Shown: positions 23,786-32,025 of the stretch, piece by piece
How the letters are laid out: each line of letters opens with the position of its first letter
Position numbering within the stretch: the stretch's first letter is position 1
From: Actinomycetota bacterium
GTDB taxonomy: Bacteria > Actinomycetota > Thermoleophilia > Gaiellales > Gaiellaceae
Reading direction: 5' to 3'
Assembly (NCBI GenBank): GCA_005884575.1
Contig: VAWW01000023.1
Coordinates: 113,214-150,053 of the forward strand
DNA length: 36,840 nt
Position numbers and translations under genes: made by a program
Notes under the pieces: generated by a model
Told to the model about the DNA's origin: nothing
Database searches by the model: none
The model's input: the letters and a program-made list of their open reading frames with translations, nothing else

Positions 23786-24757
23786 ATGAGCAAACGGCTC
23801 GGCATTGCGATCGTGAGCTTCCTCGTCCTCGTCGTGGCGGCCACCGTCGGCGCCACCGCGCAGGGCAAGACGAACAAGACGTACACGATCGCGATCGACA
23901 ACGGCTCGGGCTACGGGTTTCCGTTCCCGGCCGCCGAGGGCAAGGGCGTCGCCGCCATGGCGAAGAAGCTCGGCGTCAAGGTCGTCGCCAACCTCGACGG
24001 CAAGAACGATCCGCAGAAGGAAGCGGCGAACGTGCAGGACATCATCGCGCTCAAGCCCGACGGGGTGCTGATGATGCCGTCCGACGCCGCCGAGGCTGCC
24101 AGCCTCGTCGACAAGCTGTCTGCGGCGGGCATCAAGGTGATCTCCGTGCACAGCCTCGTCGGTGCGAACGCGACGATCAAGAAGGTGTATCCCAAGCTGA
24201 CGGCGCTCGTGATCGAAAACGAGGTCGGCGCGTCGGCGGTCGCCGGCAGGATGGCGAAGAAGGCCCTGCCGAACGGCGGCAAGGTCGGGCTCGTGCTCGG
24301 GCAGGCCGGCTACGCCGAGGTCGGCCTCCGCAAGACCGGTTTCCTGCAGGGGATCAAGGGCTCGAAGCTGAAGGTCGTGACGGAGCAGCCCGGCGACTGG
24401 ATCGCGACGAAGGGGCAGGCCGCGTGCCAGGGCATGCTCTCGGGTAATCCCGACATCGCGCTCTTCTACTCGGAGTCGGACGACATGGGCGTCGGCTGCG
24501 CGAAGGCCGTACAGAACGCCGGCTCGAAGGCGCTCGTCATCGGCATGGGCGGCTCGAAGCTCGGCATGGCCGCGATCAAGAAGGGCGGCGCGTACTACGG
24601 CACCGTCTGTTACAAGCCGTACGACGAAGGCAAGATCGCGATGCAGCGGATGTACGACAACCTGACGGGCAAGCTGCACGACAAGGCGAAGCTCGTCTTC
24701 TACGACACGCCCGGGATCACGAAGGCCAACGCGAGCAAGTGCGTGGGCCAGTGGTAG
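23786..24757 (+). CDS. sugar ABC transporter substrate-binding protein (RbsB-like)
   Basis: The protein has 323 aa. Residues 1-26 are a Sec signal (MSKRLGIAIVSFLVLVVAATVGATAQG) with an A-T-A cleavage region. The mature part starts KTYTIAIDNGSGYGFPFPAAEGKG and has IIALKPDGVLMMPSDAAEAASLV, GGKVGLVLGQAGYAEVGLRKTGFLQG, and ALVIGMGGSKLGMAAIKKGGAYYGTVCYKPYDEG, as in ribose-type binding proteins. AAGGAGAGG precedes ATG 23786 by about 9 bases. It is followed by the ATPase and permease genes of the same importer and has the only export signal in this module. Ligand unknown. Confidence 0.93.
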   Translation: MSKRLGIAIVSFLVLVVAATVGATAQGKTNKTYTIAIDNGSGYGFPFPAAEGKGVAAMAKKLGVKVVANLDGKNDPQKEAANVQDIIALKPDGVLMMPSDAAEAASLVDKLSAAGIKVISVHSLVGANATIKKVYPKLTALVIENEVGASAVAGRMAKKALPNGGKVGLVLGQAGYAEVGLRKTGFLQGIKGSKLKVVTEQPGDWIATKGQAACQGMLSGNPDIALFYSESDDMGVGCAKAVQNAGSKALVIGMGGSKLGMAAIKKGGAYYGTVCYKPYDEGKIAMQRMYDNLTGKLHDKAKLVFYDTPGITKANASKCVGQW

Positions 24758-24784
24758 GAGAGCCGGCCTGGTGAGGAGAGCTCA

Positions 24785-26284
24785 GTGCTCGAGCTGACCG
24801 ACATCACCAAGCTGTTCCCCAATGGGACGCTCGCCCTGAAGGGCGTCGACTTGACCGTCGCGCGACGAACGGTGCACGGCATCGTCGGAGCGAACGGCGC
24901 CGGCAAGTCGACGCTCTTCAAGATCGTCGCCGGGGCGCTCGCGCCCACCTCGGGCGAGATCCGGTGGAAGGGCGAGCCCGCCGACTGGAGCTCCCCCGCG
25001 GCCCCGCTGGCCGCGGGGATCTCCACCATCTACCAGCACATCCCGCTCGTCCCGACGCTCTCGGTCCTCGAGAACGTGTTCCTGAACGACTTCCGCGGCC
25101 TCTATGCGCGCGGACGTCTGCTGAAGCGGTACCGCGAGATGCTGAACCGCGTCCAGTATGAGCTCGATCCCGACCTGCGCGTGTCCGAGCTCTCGATCGG
25201 ACAACGCCAGATGGTCGCGATCATGCACGCGCTCGCCCACGGCGCCGAGCTCGTGATCATGGACGAGCCGACGGCCTCGCTCGCGCAGGGGGAGCGCGAG
25301 CTCGTCTTCGACACCGTGCGGCGGCTGCGCGACCGCGACGACGTCACCTTCATCTACTGCTCGCACTTCCTCGACGAGGTGCTGAGCCTCACCGACCGGA
25401 TCACCGTGCTGCGCGACGGGCTCGTCGTCGCGGACGAGCCGACCGCTGAGCTGACGGAGGAGAGGCTCGTCGACGCGATGGTCGGCAAGCGCCTCGCGTC
25501 GCTCGAGTCGCTGCGCCAGCGCGAGACGCGCGAGGACGCGCCAGCCCTCCTCGAGGTGCACGGCCTCGATTCGCCCGGCCGCGTCTCGGATGTCTCGTTC
25601 ACCGTCCACGAGGGCGAGATCGTCGGTCTCGCCGGCCTGCTCGGGTCGGGCCGTTCGGAGATCCTGCACGCGATCTTCGGGAGTGACCGCAGCGCGAAGG
25701 GCAGCGTGATCCTGCGCGGCCGGGAGATCGACCGCTCCGCGCGCGCCGCCGTCCGTTCAGGCATCGCGCTCGTGCCCGAGGAGCGGATGCGTCAGGGGCT
25801 CGTCCCGGACTGGGAGATCTGGCGGAACACCAGCCTGCCGGATCTGACCGAGCTCTCGGCGGCGGGTGCGCTACCCACGCGCGCCAGGGAGGTGCAGCGT
25901 GCGGAGCGGGCGATCCGGGACCTGCGGATCGTCGCGCGGTCGGCCGACGCACCGGTCTCGTCGCTGAGCGGCGGCAATGCGCAGAAGGTCGTCTTCGCCA
26001 AGTGGCTCTACGGGAATCCGTCGGTCTTCCTGCTCGACGAGCCGACGGTCGGGGTCGACGTCGAGACGAAGGCCGAGATCCTCGAGCTGATCCGCCGCTT
26101 CGCGCGCGAGGGCAAGGGCGCCGTCGTCGTCTCCTCCGAGTTCGAGGAGATCCTCGCGGTCGCGCACCGCGTGCTCGTGATCAGCCGCGGGCGGATCGTC
26201 GCCGAGCGGCGTGCGGCCGAGACGTCGGAGGAGGAGCTGCTCGCGCTGGCGAGCGGCCTCGGAGCGAAGGAAGGAGTGGCTTGA
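24785..26284 (+). CDS. sugar ABC transporter ATP-binding protein, two domains (RbsA-like)
   Basis: The protein has 499 aa and two fused ABC domains. Domain 1 has Walker A GANGAGKST at 35-43, the modified signature LSIGQRQ near 136 and IMDEPTAS. Domain 2 begins near 252 with a degenerate P-loop GLLGSGRSE near 283-291. Its signature LSGGNAQK is near 393 and LLDEPTVGVD near 416. The degenerate second P-loop is normal for RbsA-like proteins. The GTG start follows GGAGAG at about 5 bases. The stop overlaps the permease start (TTGA). It powers the importer with the binding protein at 23786 and the permease at 26281. Confidence 0.94.
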   Translation: MLELTDITKLFPNGTLALKGVDLTVARRTVHGIVGANGAGKSTLFKIVAGALAPTSGEIRWKGEPADWSSPAAPLAAGISTIYQHIPLVPTLSVLENVFLNDFRGLYARGRLLKRYREMLNRVQYELDPDLRVSELSIGQRQMVAIMHALAHGAELVIMDEPTASLAQGERELVFDTVRRLRDRDDVTFIYCSHFLDEVLSLTDRITVLRDGLVVADEPTAELTEERLVDAMVGKRLASLESLRQRETREDAPALLEVHGLDSPGRVSDVSFTVHEGEIVGLAGLLGSGRSEILHAIFGSDRSAKGSVILRGREIDRSARAAVRSGIALVPEERMRQGLVPDWEIWRNTSLPDLTELSAAGALPTRAREVQRAERAIRDLRIVARSADAPVSSLSGGNAQKVVFAKWLYGNPSVFLLDEPTVGVDVETKAEILELIRRFAREGKGAVVVSSEFEEILAVAHRVLVISRGRIVAERRAAETSEEELLALASGLGAKEGVA

Positions 26285-27552
26285 GTACCTCGGCCACCAC
26301 GACGACGGGCGCGAACGGCTTGCGCGCCCGGCTCGGCGCTGTGAACACCGAGGCCTTCCGGCTGCACAACGCGGGCGTCGTCTATGCCCTGTTCGTCCTG
26401 GTGGTCACGCTCGTGATCGCGACGGCGGTTACGGGGCGGCCTCCCTACCTCTCCGCGATCAACACGGCCAATGTCTTCGACCAGGCCACGCAGGTCGGGA
26501 TCCTCGCCGTCTTCATGACGATCGTCCTGATCAGCGGCAACTTCGACCTCTCGATCGGCGCGACCGGCGCGCTCGCTGCGGGCGTCACGCTGATGACGTT
26601 GAACCATGCGTCCGTCTGGGTGGCGATCCTCGTCGGGCTCGGGATCGGCACGCTCGTCGGGCTCGTGAACGGCCTGCTCGTCCAGATCGTCGGCATCAAT
26701 GCGTTCATCGTCACGCTCGGAGCGCTGACCGCCGTGCGCGGCGTGCTGCTGATCCTGACCAACGGCGAGTCGATCGTGACGGCGAAGACGAGCCTCAATT
26801 CGCTCGTCGACGGCCCGGCGCCGCTCAACCTCCGCTGGACGTCCGTGGCCGTCGGCGCGATCGTCGTCGCGGGCGGGCTCTACATGATCAAGCGGACCCG
26901 CGACCTGCAGCGCCCGTTCGACCTGGGAGCAGCCGGGGCCGTGCTCGCGGGCCTCGCGCTCGTGATCGTCGGCATTGCCGCATTCCCGACGCACTGGCCG
27001 CTGACGAAGCAGGTCTGGGTGCTCTTCGCGGTCACGATCGTCGCCTGGTTCGTGCTCTCGTACACCGCGGTCGGCCGCCGCCTCTACGCGGTCGGCGGCA
27101 ACACGGAGGCTGCGCGGCTGTCCGGAATCGACATCGCACGGTACAAGATCGTCCCGTTCGTGCTCAACGGCTTCGCTGCGGCCGTCGTGGGCATCCTCTA
27201 CGCGGGACGGTTCGAGGCGATCAACCCGAACGCGCTCTCCGGGATCGAGCTGACGGTACTGGCGGCCGCGATTCTCGGCGGCACGTCGCTGTTCGGCGGT
27301 TCCGGCAGCGTCGTGAAGACCGTCGTTGGCGCGCTGATCCTGTTCGTGCTCGCGAACGGATTCAACATCCTCAACCTCGGCGCCAACTACCAGCCGCTGA
27401 TCCAGGGGCTCGTGATCGTCGGCGCCGCTGCGATCTACGTCGTCGCCGGACGCCGCGCGTCGGCCCAGAAGGTGCGAACGGGTGAGATCCACGATCTACC
27501 GAGCTCGCCGGACGAAGTCGAGCGCCAGAGCGTCGGTGAGCCGACGCGATAG
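26281..27552 (+). CDS. sugar ABC transporter permease (RbsC/XylH-like)
   Basis: The protein has 423 aa, longer than RbsC (about 320) and closer to XylH (about 390). ISGNFDLSIGA at 84-94 is the family signature. The conserved ELTVLAAAILGGTSLFGGSGS lies near residue 325. The middle has two additional helices (GAIVVAGGLYMI and LAGLALVIVGIAAFP, roughly 205-245), accounting for the extra length. TTG 26281 overlaps the RbsA-like stop and has AAGGAG before it. It is the last gene of module 5; a hairpin follows at 27555. Confidence 0.93.
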   Translation: MSTSATTTTGANGLRARLGAVNTEAFRLHNAGVVYALFVLVVTLVIATAVTGRPPYLSAINTANVFDQATQVGILAVFMTIVLISGNFDLSIGATGALAAGVTLMTLNHASVWVAILVGLGIGTLVGLVNGLLVQIVGINAFIVTLGALTAVRGVLLILTNGESIVTAKTSLNSLVDGPAPLNLRWTSVAVGAIVVAGGLYMIKRTRDLQRPFDLGAAGAVLAGLALVIVGIAAFPTHWPLTKQVWVLFAVTIVAWFVLSYTAVGRRLYAVGGNTEAARLSGIDIARYKIVPFVLNGFAAAVVGILYAGRFEAINPNALSGIELTVLAAAILGGTSLFGGSGSVVKTVVGALILFVLANGFNILNLGANYQPLIQGLVIVGAAAIYVVAGRRASAQKVRTGEIHDLPSSPDEVERQSVGEPTR

Positions 27553-27554
27553 AT

Positions 27555-27586
27555 GAGGGCCGGCGGCAGGCCTGGCCTCGTTTATT
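27555..27586 (+). terminator. weak candidate terminator after the permease
   Basis: GAGGGCCGG and CCTGGCCTC can pair as a stem of about 8 base pairs with one bulge and one wobble. It is followed by TTTATT. It lies just after the permease stop and before the oxidase remnant on the other strand. The stem is imperfect and the T-run short. Confidence 0.35.
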
Positions 27587-27943
27587 GACTGATGAGAACT
27601 ATCATTGCCGCGGCGAGGAACTCGAAGTCGGCTCCGCACTCCTTCAGCGCCTCGCGGCGGCCCTCGATCCGGCCGACGTCGAGCATGCCGGTCATCATGA
27701 GGATCTCGTCGCCGGTCTGGTCCTCGAGCTCGCGCCAGCGGACGAGCGATTCCTGCGCCAGTCGCACGAACTGCGGCTCGGGGTACGACACCTTGAAGAT
27801 GCGCGCAGTCCCATGGCTGGAGCCGCGATCATGGCCGAACTCGAACTGCTCGAGGACGGTTGCGCTTCTCCCGGCCCGGCCGAGCGCCGCCGCGGCGGCC
27901 AGGCCCATGATGCCTGCGCCGACGACGACGATCTCGGCGTCAC
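27582..27943 (-). pseudogene. FAD-dependent oxidase (DAO / sarcosine oxidase-like) remnant
   Basis: Leftward reading gives EIVVVGAGIMGLAAAAALGRAG near 27931-27866. This is an FAD dinucleotide fold with GxGxxG, followed by FEFGHDRGSSHGTARIFKVSYPEPQFVRLA, as in monomeric sarcosine or N-methyltryptophan oxidases. It ends after about 120 residues where the family has 370-390. The GxGxxG part is preceded in frame by TGA TGA without a start, so there is no normal start codon for the intact N-terminus. A GTG at 27943 is in another frame. Loss of both ends marks it as a decayed fragment. An intact copy, if any, lies elsewhere. Confidence 0.75.
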
Positions 27944-28349
27944 GTCATCAGCCGCGACCGCGCCCCCGCGCCTCTTCCGGGAGCTGCCGGTACCTCGCCA
28001 GGGATGGTCGATTCGCTACTGCGGCGAGGATCCCATCGGTGACAAACGGTGTCAAGGATGGGCTCCGCGAGCAGCGCGGCGACGCGCGCCGCGTGCCCCT
28101 GAGAGCGTTGGCGGCGAGACCCTCGCGGGCGGAGCGAGCCGGGGCCGGTGGTGTCCGAGCCGCGCGAGATCGGCTTCGACCATCAGCTCGACGAGCTCTT
28201 CGACCGGGGTGGACGGCGTCCAGCCGGCGAGCCGCGCAGCGTCCGCTTGCATCGTTCGACCGCGTGGCGGATAGTCGGCCCCTGATTGTCCCATTGACGG
28301 TGCGTCCGCGGCAAGTGCATCGGTTCGAACGAAAGGAGATGTGAGCGCC
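27944..28349. other. decayed stretch without an intact gene
   Basis: No reading frame here has a recognised full-length product. It contains the start-proximal end of the oxidase remnant, then anonymous sequence, then the short dehydratase-like tail at 28150-28290. A ribosome site AAAGGAG (28332-28338) belongs to the gene at 28350. The area looks like the product of deletion and decay between two operons. Confidence 0.6.
28150..28290 (-). pseudogene. remnant of a GDP-mannose 4,6-dehydratase-like C-terminus
   Basis: A leftward frame reads ADYPPRGRTMQADAARLAGW followed by TPSTPVEELVELMVEADLARLG. This fits the last 45 or so residues of GDP-mannose 4,6-dehydratase and related NAD epimerases (pattern R-P-x-x-V-D-x2-L-x-D-x2-K-A, then LGW-x-P, then EELVxxMVxADL). 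The sequence to its right in the same frame is not related, so only the tail is left. The match is short and could be by chance. Confidence 0.45.
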
Positions 28350-29048
28350 ATGCTGGTATACAACCTGGCCCTCGTGTCCCTGGTGCGCGGCCACGACGCG
28401 TCGGACATCGCCAGGGTCGCAGCCGCGTTGCAGCGACAGGCCACCCGTGACTTCAGTCCTCTCTGGGGCGTCCGCGCTTCGGTCGACGCCTTCCCGCGCC
28501 TCAAGGATGTGCCGATCGGCTACTGGCCCATGATCGTCGAGACGGACATCCACACCCCGGGCGCGGCGGGCGTGCACGAGGACAGGAACGGGCAGCCGTT
28601 CGCTCTGATCGAGATGTCCGACAGCTGGTCGTTGACGGCAAGTCACGAGATGCTCGAGATGCTCGCCGACCCGTTCGGCCGGCGGACCATCGCAGGCCGG
28701 TCACCGAAGATCGGACAGGGCCGCGTCGAGTTCCTCGTCGAGGTGTGCGATCCGTCGGAGGCCGACCAGTTCGCCTACACGGTGAACGACATTCTCGTCT
28801 CCGACTTCTACACGCCGCGCTTCTTCGACCCGACTCCCGTGGCCGGCGTCCGTTACAGCTTCACGGGCGCGATCAAGCAGCCGCGCCAGATCCTTCGCGG
28901 CGGCTACCTCAGCTGGCACCATCCTCCGTCGAATCACTGGTGGCAACAGATCTGGTTCGGCCAGCGCAAGCAGTTCCGCGATCTCGGAGTCTTCGACGCG
29001 ACGGCCGGCAGCCTTCGTGCGTGGGTCGACCGGAACACACCGGATTGA
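28350..29048 (+). CDS. hypothetical protein with SHExxE motif (possible metalloprotease-like)
   Basis: The protein has 232 aa from ATG 28350. AAAGGAG ends 11 bases before that codon, whereas it is only two bases before GTG 28341, so the ATG is the better start. Near residues 91-104 it has SWSLTASHEMLEMLADPFG, a His-Glu-x-x-Glu form like a short zinc-peptidase helix. I have an impression of conserved hypothetical proteins with the same SHExxExxxDP element, but no family name. There is no signal peptide or membrane segment. It starts a three-gene unit with two tiny charged proteins. Its function is unknown. Confidence 0.7.
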   Translation: MLVYNLALVSLVRGHDASDIARVAAALQRQATRDFSPLWGVRASVDAFPRLKDVPIGYWPMIVETDIHTPGAAGVHEDRNGQPFALIEMSDSWSLTASHEMLEMLADPFGRRTIAGRSPKIGQGRVEFLVEVCDPSEADQFAYTVNDILVSDFYTPRFFDPTPVAGVRYSFTGAIKQPRQILRGGYLSWHHPPSNHWWQQIWFGQRKQFRDLGVFDATAGSLRAWVDRNTPD

Positions 29049-29173
29049 AGAAGGGCGCTCCCGTTCTTCGCGCAGCCGTGGCGGTCGGGAAGGAGACGGA
29101 CAAGGCCGCGTCCTCGAAGGCCGACCAGTGGCTCGAGCAGATCGAGTTGATCAAGTCGGACCGGACGGAGTAG
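29045..29173 (+). CDS. small hypothetical protein (42 aa)
   Basis: From TTG 29045, which overlaps the previous stop (TTGA), the frame encodes 42 residues ending QWLEQIELIKSDRTE. The second half is a probable amphipathic charged helix. An alternative GTG start lies 11 codons later, at 29078. The next gene begins 3 bases after the stop. Tight packing is the main evidence for reality. No family is recognised. Confidence 0.5.
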   Translation: MKKGAPVLRAAVAVGKETDKAASSKADQWLEQIELIKSDRTE

Positions 29174-29176
29174 GGG

Positions 29177-29371
29177 ATGGCCGACGACGAGGCGAGGGCG
29201 CGCGAGGAGCGGGACAAGCGTCTTCGCGACGAGATCGAGGCGCTGAAGTCGGGGCGACCTGCGCCGCCGGCATCGCCGCGGGAGTTCACGGATCGCAAGG
29301 CGCGCGAGCAGGAGGAAGGCAGCGAGGACGGTGAGACCGACGCCGAGGCGACGGAGGAGGGCGGTGGCTGA
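29177..29371 (+). CDS. small highly charged hypothetical protein (64 aa)
   Basis: ATG 29177 has GGAGTAGGGG directly before it. The protein starts MADDEARAREERDKRLRDEI, a highly charged helical stretch, then PAPPASPREFTDRKAREQEEGSE, and an acidic, Gly-ending tail. It is likely disordered or coiled-coil. No family is recognised. It closes the three-gene unit begun at 28350. Confidence 0.6.
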   Translation: MADDEARAREERDKRLRDEIEALKSGRPAPPASPREFTDRKAREQEEGSEDGETDAEATEEGGG

Positions 29372-29843
29372 CCCGGGCGTCAGCTGAGCGGCGGCTGCAC
29401 GGCCGCGCGCGAGCTAAAGGCGCCTCCGTGCGATTGCTTGCCGGAGTCGGCGCCGCCGGACTCTCGCTTCACCTTCGGCGTCCGGCCGAGCGCGAGGAAC
29501 GTGCGGTCGAAGACACCCCCAGGTGGAGCCCGCCGATAATCGGGCCGAGCGTCCCGATCGCAACGTCCGAGAGGACGCGGTACGACCGTTGCGCGCGAGC
29601 GCAGGGAGCGAGCGGCGCGGAATTCCGTACGAATCCGTTGTCTCGTCGTCGCGCGTGAGCACGAGCGGATCGTACGGGTTGGGGTTCCTTCCACGGGACG
29701 ACCGAGCAGTCCCGATCCAGCAGCGCGCCGACGCCCTGGTCGTCGTACACGCCGTCGACGAGTCGCAGCGTGAGGCCCTCCATCGGCCTCCGGAACCGCA
29801 TCACCGACGAGGAGTACCACCAGTTGCTGGCGGCCGTGGGTGG
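29372..29843. other. gene-poor stretch, probably degenerate coding sequence
   Basis: About 470 bases contain no frame I can assign. On the leftward strand, fragments in different frames look protein-like (GLTLRLVDGVYDDQGVGALL and, one frame over, NPNPYDPLVLTRDDETTDSYGIPR), as if an old gene had been frameshifted. On the rightward strand a short frame ends NRITDEEYHQLLAAVGG (stop 29845-29847), reminiscent of a SHOCT-like tail. None is sufficient to call. Confidence 0.5.
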
Positions 29844-30680
29844 CTAAGCGCCGAGCACGTCGAGGATCTCGCCGGCAGCGTCGGCGACGGCTCCGACGAG
29901 TGCGTCCTGGAGATCGAGCAGGCGCAGGCCCGGGAGCACGTCCGGCACGCGGGCCGAGAGCTCGTCGAGGTAGCGCCGTCGCAGCTCCGTGTTGACGTTG
30001 ACCTTGCAGATGCCGAGAGCGATCGAGCGTCGGAGGTCCTCGCCCTCCAGCCCGGAGGCGCCGTGCAGCGAGAGCGGCAGGTCGCCGACGCTCTCGCGGA
30101 TCTGCTCGAGCCGCTGCCAGTCGAGCTGCGGCGGCGCGACGTACGTGCCGTGGACGTTGCCGATCGAAATCGCCAGGCAGCCGGCGCCGGTCCGGACCGC
30201 GAACTCCGCAGCCTCATCGGGATCCGTCAGCGCTCCGGCCGCCACGGCTGCGGCGACGTCCTCGCCGCCCTCGATGTGCCCGAGCTCGGCCTCGACGCCG
30301 AAGTCCGGCGGCGCAGCCACGACCGCGTCGCGCACGAGCGCAGCGTTCTCGTCCACGGGTAGACGCGAGCCGTCGGCCAGCACCGCGCCTGCGCCCGAGA
30401 CGAGGGCTGCTCTGACGAGCTCGGGATCGGAGACGTGGTCGATCTGCACGCATGCCGGAACGCGCGCCGCCTCGGCGACGCTCACCAGTGCGGGGACGAG
30501 CAGGCGGGCGTCGGGTGCGCGAAACGACGCCTCGCTGACGAGCAGGATCACTGGGACCCCGCGGGCCTCCGCCGCGCGGACGACGCCCAGCGCGGTCGTG
30601 ACGTCGTAGCACGTGAACGCGCCTGCCGCCGCGCGCGCAGTGCGCCGCTCCTCGAGCAGCTCACGGAACGAGATCAACAC
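29844..30680 (-). CDS. class II (zinc) aldolase, fructose-bisphosphate/tagatose-bisphosphate aldolase family
   Basis: The protein has 278 aa from GTG 30680. The zinc ligands are His82 (QIDHVSD), His177 (GNVHGTY) and His206 (LHGASG). The catalytic acidic set includes Asp81 and Glu132 (VEAELG). The ADGS and NVNTELR (N-terminal to the phosphate site) are family landmarks. Members cleave a ketose-phosphate to DHAP plus an aldehyde. Its start overlaps the kinase stop by 20 bases, so the two are one unit. The natural reading is phosphorylation of a sugar acid or its ketone by the DUF1537 kinase, then cleavage here to DHAP and a small aldehyde or acid (inference from the pairing). Confidence 0.9.
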   Translation of the reverse strand: MLISFRELLEERRTARAAAGAFTCYDVTTALGVVRAAEARGVPVILLVSEASFRAPDARLLVPALVSVAEAARVPACVQIDHVSDPELVRAALVSGAGAVLADGSRLPVDENAALVRDAVVAAPPDFGVEAELGHIEGGEDVAAAVAAGALTDPDEAAEFAVRTGAGCLAISIGNVHGTYVAPPQLDWQRLEQIRESVGDLPLSLHGASGLEGEDLRRSIALGICKVNVNTELRRRYLDELSARVPDVLPGLRLLDLQDALVGAVADAAGEILDVLGA

Positions 30681-31953
30681 TCTGCACCGCGTCGACGAGC
30701 TCGGCGAGCAGCTCGTCGTCACCGACGTTGCCGGGCACCACGAGGTATTCGAGATCGCCCGCACGCCAGCGCGAGACACCGGGGACGACGGGTCCGATCA
30801 CCTCGGCCTCGTCCACCCCGAAGCCGGTGCGAAGCGTCACGGCGGAGGTGATGCCGCCCTTCGCGATCACGACGTCCGGACGCGGCTCGACCGCGCCGGC
30901 CGCGCGCGCGAGCCCTTCGGCAATGCGCTGCCCCGACGCGAGATCGGCCGTTCCGAGGGGGCGCTCGCGCGGGGTGGCGAGAATTGCGAGTCCGGAGCGA
31001 CGCACGAGCTCGGAAGCCGCCGCGGCCGCGCGCGCGACTTCGCCGGCGGCGTCCGCCGACGCGAGTGCGGCGACGTCGACCTCGACCAGCGCCTCCGGAC
31101 GGCGCGCCGTGAGCGCGTCCAGCTGTCGCGTGGACGTCGGGACGTACGAGCCGCACACGACGAGCACGTCGCCCCGCGGAGGCGTGGCGGGGGTCGTGGC
31201 CGTCGTGCCGGCGAGGATGCCCGCAAGTGCGGGCGCGCAACGCACGAGCGCGCGCGTTCCAGCAGCGAGCGCCGCGGCGTATCCGGCCGCGACGAGGGCG
31301 AGATCGTCGTCGGTCTCCGCGTCCACGGCCAGCACGCACGGGCGACCGCCGGCGGCGAGGTCCGCGAGCGCGTCCGCCACGGCAGTGGCGCCCGCCGTGC
31401 GGAGGTCCTCGAGATGCAGCTCGCGGCCGGCGTCCGCGCGCAGGGCGCCGTGCGAACGTTCCTCGGCCCACTCGAGCAGCCGCGCCGAGCGATAGGAGAA
31501 CGCACCGTCGCGTGCGTACTCGGTCTCGTGGAGCGGCGTCGCAACTCCGTCGCGTTCGATCATGTGGACGCCGCCGCGCGTGACGCGGCCGGCCGATGGG
31601 AGGGCGGGCGCAAGGAGCAGCGGCGGCTGTCCCGCGCCCGTGGCGGCGGCGAGCGCCTCGTACTCCTCCCATACGTGGCCCCTCAGGGTGCTGTCTCCGC
31701 GCAGGACGAGGCGCACGCCGTCGACCCCCGCGGCCGCCGCACGCGCCGCGGTACCGACCGTCGCGCCCGCCTGCTCCGGCGAGAGCGCGCGCGAGTTCGT
31801 GATCAGGTGGACGCTCCGCCGCCCGGCCAGCGCGCGCGCGATGCGCTCCGGGTCCCAGTCGAGCAGGACGCGGATGCCCTCGAGCGTCTGCACTCCGGTC
31901 GGGTCGTCGTCCAGCACCACGAGCCGCTCTATGGACGGGGGACCTTCGATCAT
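30661..31953 (-). CDS. DUF1537 four-carbon acid sugar kinase family protein
   Basis: The protein has 430 aa. The N-terminal substrate domain has LDDDPTGVQT at 14-23 and LRGDSTLRGH at 84-93. The C-terminal nucleotide domain has DVLVVCGSYVPTSTRQLDAL, then IAKGGITS at about 363-370 and GVDEAEVIGPVVPGVSRW. These are the hallmarks of the OtnK/DtnK/LtnK/DenD group, ATP-dependent kinases for D-erythronate, threonate and their 2-keto or 3-keto acids. ATG 31953 follows AGGATGAC and faces the FAH gene across a 72-base regulatory gap. Its substrate here may be a different sugar acid, given the rhamnonate dehydratase opposite. Confidence 0.92.
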   Translation of the reverse strand: MIEGPPSIERLVVLDDDPTGVQTLEGIRVLLDWDPERIARALAGRRSVHLITNSRALSPEQAGATVGTAARAAAAGVDGVRLVLRGDSTLRGHVWEEYEALAAATGAGQPPLLLAPALPSAGRVTRGGVHMIERDGVATPLHETEYARDGAFSYRSARLLEWAEERSHGALRADAGRELHLEDLRTAGATAVADALADLAAGGRPCVLAVDAETDDDLALVAAGYAAALAAGTRALVRCAPALAGILAGTTATTPATPPRGDVLVVCGSYVPTSTRQLDALTARRPEALVEVDVAALASADAAGEVARAAAAASELVRRSGLAILATPRERPLGTADLASGQRIAEGLARAAGAVEPRPDVVIAKGGITSAVTLRTGFGVDEAEVIGPVVPGVSRWRAGDLEYLVVPGNVGDDELLAELVDAVQSVDLVP

Positions 31954-31962
31954 GTCATCCTA

Positions 31963-31973
31963 CTGTCATACAG
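31963..31973. promoter_or_regulatory. GntR-type palindrome in the divergent promoter
   Basis: CTGTCATACAG is a perfect palindrome with a three-base centre (CTGT-CAT-ACAG). Its GT-N3-AC core is the FadR-type GntR operator form. It is 10 bases upstream of the kinase start and in the regulatory gap shared with the FAH gene. The core GTCATAC recurs in the promoter of the GntR gene at 35978. Confidence 0.6.
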
Positions 31974-31986
31974 ATTCGAAGCCAGT

Positions 31987-32005
31987 TTGTGGCTCTAAGC
32001 CACAA
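31987..32005. promoter_or_regulatory. perfect inverted repeat before the FAH/rhamnonate operon
   Basis: TTGTGGCTCTAAGCCACAA has two perfect 8-base arms around CTA. It ends 20 bases before the GTG at 32026. It could be an operator of a second regulator or, if transcribed, a stable hairpin in the 5' leader. It has no relation in sequence to the LacI sites. Confidence 0.65.
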
Positions 32006-32025
32006 GCTGCTCGAAGGGGGCGTGT

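Noticed and set aside
26008..27492. Long open frame on the minus strand opposite the permease
   Set aside because: Translation is an Asp/Arg/Glu-rich mirror of membrane segments with no recognisable motif.
29380..29820. Minus-strand frame of 146 codons in the gap
   Set aside because: Arg- and Thr-rich composition, no ribosome site, no family resemblance; protein-like pieces are in two other frames.
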